In this document: in pieces, positions 59,809 to 64,000 of the stretch
Layout of the letters: the number at the start of each line of letters is the position of its first letter
How positions within the stretch are numbered: position 1 is the stretch's first letter
Source: Dactylis glomerata
Lineage: Eukaryota > Streptophyta > Magnoliopsida > Poales > Poaceae
Assembly: GCA_007115705.1 (NCBI GenBank)
Contig: QXEO01000531.1
Location: 7,704,342-7,768,341, forward strand
Reading direction: 5' to 3'
DNA length: 64,000 nucleotides
The notes under the pieces: generated by a model
The model's database searches: none
What the model was told of the DNA's origin: nothing
What the model saw: only the letters and a program-made list of their open reading frames with translations
Translations under genes and position numbers: made by a program

Positions 59809-61593
59809 GGCTGGTCATAGTGGGGAGTATCATATGCTAGTATCATGCATATGATACTACCCTATGATACTATCTCTACTAGGTAGCTCGACGCGGCGGC
59901 ACGCCACACCCATGGTGTTGACTTCTTGGTGTATATAGCTAGTTTGTGATTAAATAATAAATAACATATGAGGTTATTAATAATGTAAATAGTAATATCT
60001 TTTGAATAAAAGAGGACAGAAACCGTGGAGTATACCCGTACGGTGATCTTGAAGCGATCAAAAAAGATAAGGTAGTAATTTTTACCAGATAAAACAAACA
60101 ACAAATGATCCAACGACGTGACCATGGGACGATCAATAAAAGAAGGTAGTACTATTTTCCCGAATGGAAGAGGTTGCGAATAATGGAGGTTTTTCAAAGT
60201 TGTTGTGGATGAAGACAATGAATACTAAAGTATTTTTGTGCAAAGTAATGAAACATATTTTTGAAGTTATTGTGAAAGCAGGTGATAGTACTCCTATAGG
60301 ATGATCGTGAGATGATTGATGGAAAAATATACTATTAGTTTTCTAGAATATAAGAGGCCATAAATATTGGAGTAGTTGTTTTCTTGAAGTTATTGTAGGA
60401 TAACCTCAAAGCTACAACTGGCGCCGGCTAATTAATACCGGAGAATTACTGTTCATGCACCGTTGAAAAATTATTCTAGAAGAAGTGCTAGAAAAATATA
60501 ATTGTGAAAAAGTACCACAAAAAATACTGGCGAGGAATTACTGGAGGTGGCCAGTAGAAGAAGGTAATTTTATCAAATAAAAGAGGTGACAAATGGTGGA
60601 GTATATTGTTTCTCAAAGTTACCGTAAGAGAACCCTAAAGGTTGTGTAGAAGAAAAAATTACCGTTGAAGAATTACTAATGGAGATTAATGTCATGCATG
60701 ATGAATTATGTGTCATCAAAAAATTAACGCTCGATAATTACCGCGGATGAATTACTATCAGCGTTAAAGGTTCATGTCGAAGAATTACGGTCTGTGCATT
60801 GTCAAAAAAATATTGTTGCGGAATTACCATTGGAGTATTTCACAGTATGAATTGACCAATTACCGTCAGGGGACTACAAATTGAGCTAAAGATCTGTACG
60901 GGGAATTACTGATAAAAAACCAATGGCATAAAAATCAAAAAAATATCGTTATAAAATTAATGTCGAAGAGTATTTTGCGGCATTGAAGTTGTGAATCATC
61001 AAGAAAGTATAACTCTTACGTAATTACCACCTGAGAATTACTACTTAATTTAGAGATTTAAATCAAAAATATACTGCTAGTAATTTATCGGTAAAAATAG
61101 TGTAGCGTGTAGTGTTCGTGCGATATTGGAAAATTACTATAAAAATCAATAAAATAAATACTGTAATGGGTGGTAATAAGTACGGTAAATAATACAGTGT
61201 GGTACATCGGTGTTGTTTTTGCGTTGGATCAAAAGCCAATGGTCAAATCAGTGTAAGGTACTATTAATGCACTCAATGAATAGTGCATATGTGACGTGGA
61301 GAGCTAGAAGAGAGGCTAAAGTTTTTCTCCTTTATATATGTATATATATATATAATGAATTAATATCATGTAGTAGTATCATAGACTTAGTGTATTTATT
61401 ATTTTGTAAAATCTCAATGCAAATTGGTGTACAAGATCTATTGAAATTAAACTTTCTAGTATTACGTGTTATGTTATACTATCTACCTATGATACCACTA
61501 CAATCTCTTTCATCATTAATTAATGTGATATATCAGTATTTTACATGCATGTGATGCATGATACTAGCTATGATACTCCCACTATGGGTAGCC
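59809..61593. mobile_element. Large Tourist-like element, 1.79 kb, no transposase
   Basis: The left end GGCTGGTCATAGTGGGG and right end CTCCCACTATGGGTAGCC are inverted. TTA flanks both sides (59806-59808 and 61594-61596). Outer arms of 70 bp or more are rich in TAGTATCATGCATATGATA-type inverted sequence. The interior (about 59890-61330) has no ORF of note but many AATTAC(C/T) repeats. Confidence 0.7.
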
Positions 61594-61993
61594 TTATAAT
61601 GTAAAGAAAACTACTATCTCTATATCACTTTATTAGGCCTTCACATACTTTAAGAAAAATGTTTAACCATTAATTTGATCAATAAATGAGATATATGTCA
61701 TAAGTCCTTTCACAATGAGGGTTTCTTAGCACGGTATCCTAGGTATTTCGATTATGTGGCACTATATTAAATAAAGAAAAAGATTGATGTTGTAGCTTAG
61801 CTAAGATACAACACTTACACGAGTTCATAGGCAGAAAATGTTTGTAGCCCAATCATATGTATGCATGGGACCAAAATTATTAAATTAAGAGACAACTCTT
61901 AAGAAACAATGCATTAGAGTACTTGTCTCTTAAGTTTTAATTATTCTTGTGAAAACGTGCTAAGAAACTATGCATTGTGAAAGGCCAAGATAT

Positions 61994-62490
61994 ACTCCCT
62001 CCGTCCACAAAAGAGTGTATGTTCGAGTTTTTAAGAAAATTAATCTTTTTGCCATTGGAAAGGTGATAACCACCATCTCCCTCCTCTCTAATTTCTCCAC
62101 CTCCAACGAGCTAAGTGCATGTAGAAAAATGAGAAACTATTATTGGCCTTGATTGCCGTGTAATAAGAGAGAAATACTTTTTACTACTCCCTCCGTCCCG
62201 GTGTATAGATCCTACACGTACCTCTTGGTCGTTATTTTGAGAAATATAATATAATTTTTAGAACACAAAAATTATACCATTAGAAAGTATATAATCTAAA
62301 GTTTTGAATGATATATATTTTGTAGTATATGTCTTATATTATATTGATCAAAATGATAACCTAGAGATATGCGCAGGACCTATACACCGGGATGGAGGGA
62401 GTACTTAAATATGCATTGAAAAGAGAGAAATATACTCCTTTGTGGACAAAGTTTAGAGCTAGATGTACACTTATTTGAGAACGGAGGGAG
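61994..62490. mobile_element. Stowaway MITE, interrupted by a second Stowaway
   Basis: Left end CTCCCTCCGTCCAC, right end ...GAACGGAGGGAG, TA on both sides (61992-61993 and 62491-62492). Internal subterminal inverted AAGAGTGTA/TACACTT supports the pairing. Without the inner element it is about 280 bp. Confidence 0.8.
62187..62401. mobile_element. Inner Stowaway MITE, 215 bp
   Basis: Terminal inverted repeats CTCCCTCCGTCCCGGTGTAT and (inverted) ATACACCGGGATGGAGGGAG, with TA target duplications (62185-62186 and 62402-62403). The arms also pair further in (AGATCCTAC... / GCAGGACCT). A nearly intact copy, younger than the surrounding Stowaway. Confidence 0.88.
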
Positions 62491-62622
62491 TATGACTGTG
62501 AACTTCTTTTAAGTATGGATCCAATGGTACAACTCTTGAAGTATATAAAGGCCTAATAAACCGATATGGAGGGAGTAGAATATGCGTAATTAATTAAACT
62601 ACCCCTTTGTAAGTGCATCTTA

Positions 62623-64000
62623 GAGCATCCGAACCGTGTCCCTCAGACAACACGACAAAGAGCTATTGGGCGCACCTGACCAAAAGCATACCCAACCACG
62701 CACACGCAATGGCTTTTTTGTCTGGCGTGGCCCAATAAACGGTCCGGCGTCCCCAGGCCATCGCGCTCCACGGGGGTCATTGCAGATGCTCCCACCCTAA
62801 AATCGCCACCACCGCCGCTCATGGAAGACCCGCATGCTGCCGCTCGTGGAAGATCCACTCGCTGTTGTGGCCTCGCACATCGATGAAGCCAACACCGACT
62901 GCACCTTTCTTTGGCATTCATATGGTCCATCCTCGCATTCCTGCCTCGCACGCAAGGTGTTCGACCATTTGTCACCATTGTTCAATTGAATGATTTTCTT
63001 TGTTTTTTTCTTCGTAGAAAATGGATAGCGATAACGAGGTGCTGGTGCACCAATTCATGGAGGAGTAATCCGCTAACATCGCCGATGAAGACGAGAACAT
63101 GACGCTTCTCCTGTCTGCTGCAATTTTAGTCCATGGAGGAGGAAGGCTCTCCCATACATGGAGGGTGAAAGGCTAGGTGAAAGAAATCAAAGCCGCAATA
63201 GAGAATGGAGGGGCATGCCATGCTATACAAAGACTATTTCTTTGTTGATCCAACATATAATGCAAATGACTTTCGCCGGTGATATAGGATGAACAAGGAG
63301 TGTTCATGAAAATAGTGCATGTTGTTCGAGACTATGATGACTACTTCATGTTGAAGAAGGACTCCACCAGAACGGTTGGTATCTCATCAATTCAGAAATG
63401 CATTGTTCCAACCAGGATGCTTGCATATGGAGCTCCTGAGGATGCAAAAAATGAGTACCTACGCATTGGCGAGTCCAATGTCATTGAATCCATGTAAAAA
63501 AATTGTAGGGTAGTGGTGGTAGCTTTGGGTTAGATTATTTGCGAGGGCCAAATAAAGAAGAGGCATCTGACACAAAATAAAGCAAGAGGATTTTATGGGA
63601 TGCTCAGAAGCATCGATTGCATGCACTTGTCGTGAAAGAATTGTCCATCTGCTTGCCAATGTATATACAAGGACCACCATGGATACTACAATGTGGTGCT
63701 TGTGGCAGTGGCTACAGATGATCCCTGGATTTGGCACTCATGTTTGGCGATGGCGGGATCACACAATGACATCAACATGCCGCAGCGGTCTCCGGTGTTT
63801 GCTAGACTTGTTCTATGACATCAACCTTGGGAGGCCATGGAACCAGGTGGTGCGCGATATAAGAAGTAGTATTGCGGGCAAGGGCTCGATGATCCTTGGG
63901 GTCTCAGCTCTCTAGTATTTATATTAGACAAACACATGTTATATGAGGATTTACGGTTGGAGTCTTATATGGACTAACAAAGTCCTAAGACAATGTCTAA
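62623..64000 (+). mobile_element. PIF/Harbinger-like transposon, truncated by window end
   Basis: Begins after TTA (62620-62622) with GAGCATCCGAACCG, a start typical of Harbinger-type ends in grasses. It contains a transposase relic from 63021. The right end lies beyond the window, so size and target duplication cannot be checked. Confidence 0.55.
63021..63960 (+). pseudogene. PIF/Harbinger transposase (Plant_tran/HARBI1-like) relic
   Basis: A start-like MDSDNEVLVHQFMEE at 63021 follows an acceptor-like TTCTTCGTAG and soon meets a stop. Later pieces give FMKIVHVVRDYDDYF (63303 onward), a segment CIVPTRMLAYGAPEDAKNEY, then FYGMLRSIDCMHL near 63593, which in intact relatives contains the first catalytic Asp. 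Further on come YNVVLVAVATDDPWIWH and SHNDINMPQRSPVFARL in another frame. At least three stops and frame changes separate these, so the gene is dead. The C-terminal third is outside the window. Confidence 0.75.

Noticed and set aside
1..64000. CRISPR arrays, bacterial operons, tRNA or rRNA genes
   Set aside because: No spaced direct repeats, Shine-Dalgarno-led gene clusters or structural RNA signatures were seen; the window is plant nuclear DNA.

Overview
The window looks like nuclear DNA from a large-genome grass, most likely a Triticeae species (wheat, barley, Aegilops or a relative). The reasons are one intron-rich plant gene beside deeply nested LTR retrotransposons, a CACTA transposon, and Stowaway (CTCCCTCCGT...) and Tourist-like MITEs. 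Genus and species cannot be settled from the sequence alone.

Region 1 (1-14370) is genic. A TATA box at 1951 and a spliced leader precede a seven-coding-exon gene (4729-10529, +) for a 1395-residue superfamily-1 RNA/DNA helicase of the SEN1/senataxin/MAGATAMA3 type. All exon phases join cleanly. The gene carries an in-frame tandem repeat of 39 bp and has a Stowaway relic in an intron. Downstream lies a decayed GRF-zinc-finger-like pseudogene (13699-14290).

Region 2 (14371-32883) is one complete CACTA (En/Spm) element of about 18.5 kb. It has CACTACTAG...CTAGTAGTG ends and a perfect 3-bp TTG target duplication, and is oriented on the minus strand. It carries a TNPD-type transposase gene (Transpos_assoc, Transposase_21, DUF4218, DUF4216; broken by stops and a frameshift) and a second Transposase_24/TNPA-like gene. 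Two later insertions sit inside it: a 4.5-kb LTR-like block in a TNPD intron (21825-26350), and a 3.68-kb non-autonomous LTR retrotransposon (28232-31910, target duplication CGCTG) with one intact 738-codon ORF that runs into its own 3' LTR.

Region 3 (32885-58482) is a three-element nest. The host is a short-LTR Ty3/gypsy chromovirus (Reina-like, minus strand, LTRs 32890-33195 and 58169-58477). It was split by a Tat/Retand-type Ty3/gypsy element (36046-46112, plus strand, target duplication GATCT) and by a SIRE/Maximus-type Ty1/copia element (46826-56908, minus strand, target duplication GAGTC). LTR divergence counted by eye suggests the order chromovirus, then copia, then Tat. The Tat element carries an antisense 253-residue ORF with an AT-hook and a B3-like DNA-binding fold. 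The copia element has a third ORF downstream of pol.

Region 4 (58483-64000) holds Tourist-like MITEs (59141-59501 and a 1.8-kb one at 59809-61593), a Stowaway nested in a Stowaway (61994-62490), and the start of a decayed PIF/Harbinger transposon that runs off the window edge.

Only the helicase is clearly a host gene. The most unusual items are the antisense B3/AT-hook ORF, the small retrotransposon whose protein ends inside its LTR, and the UAG-interrupted third ORF of the copia element.
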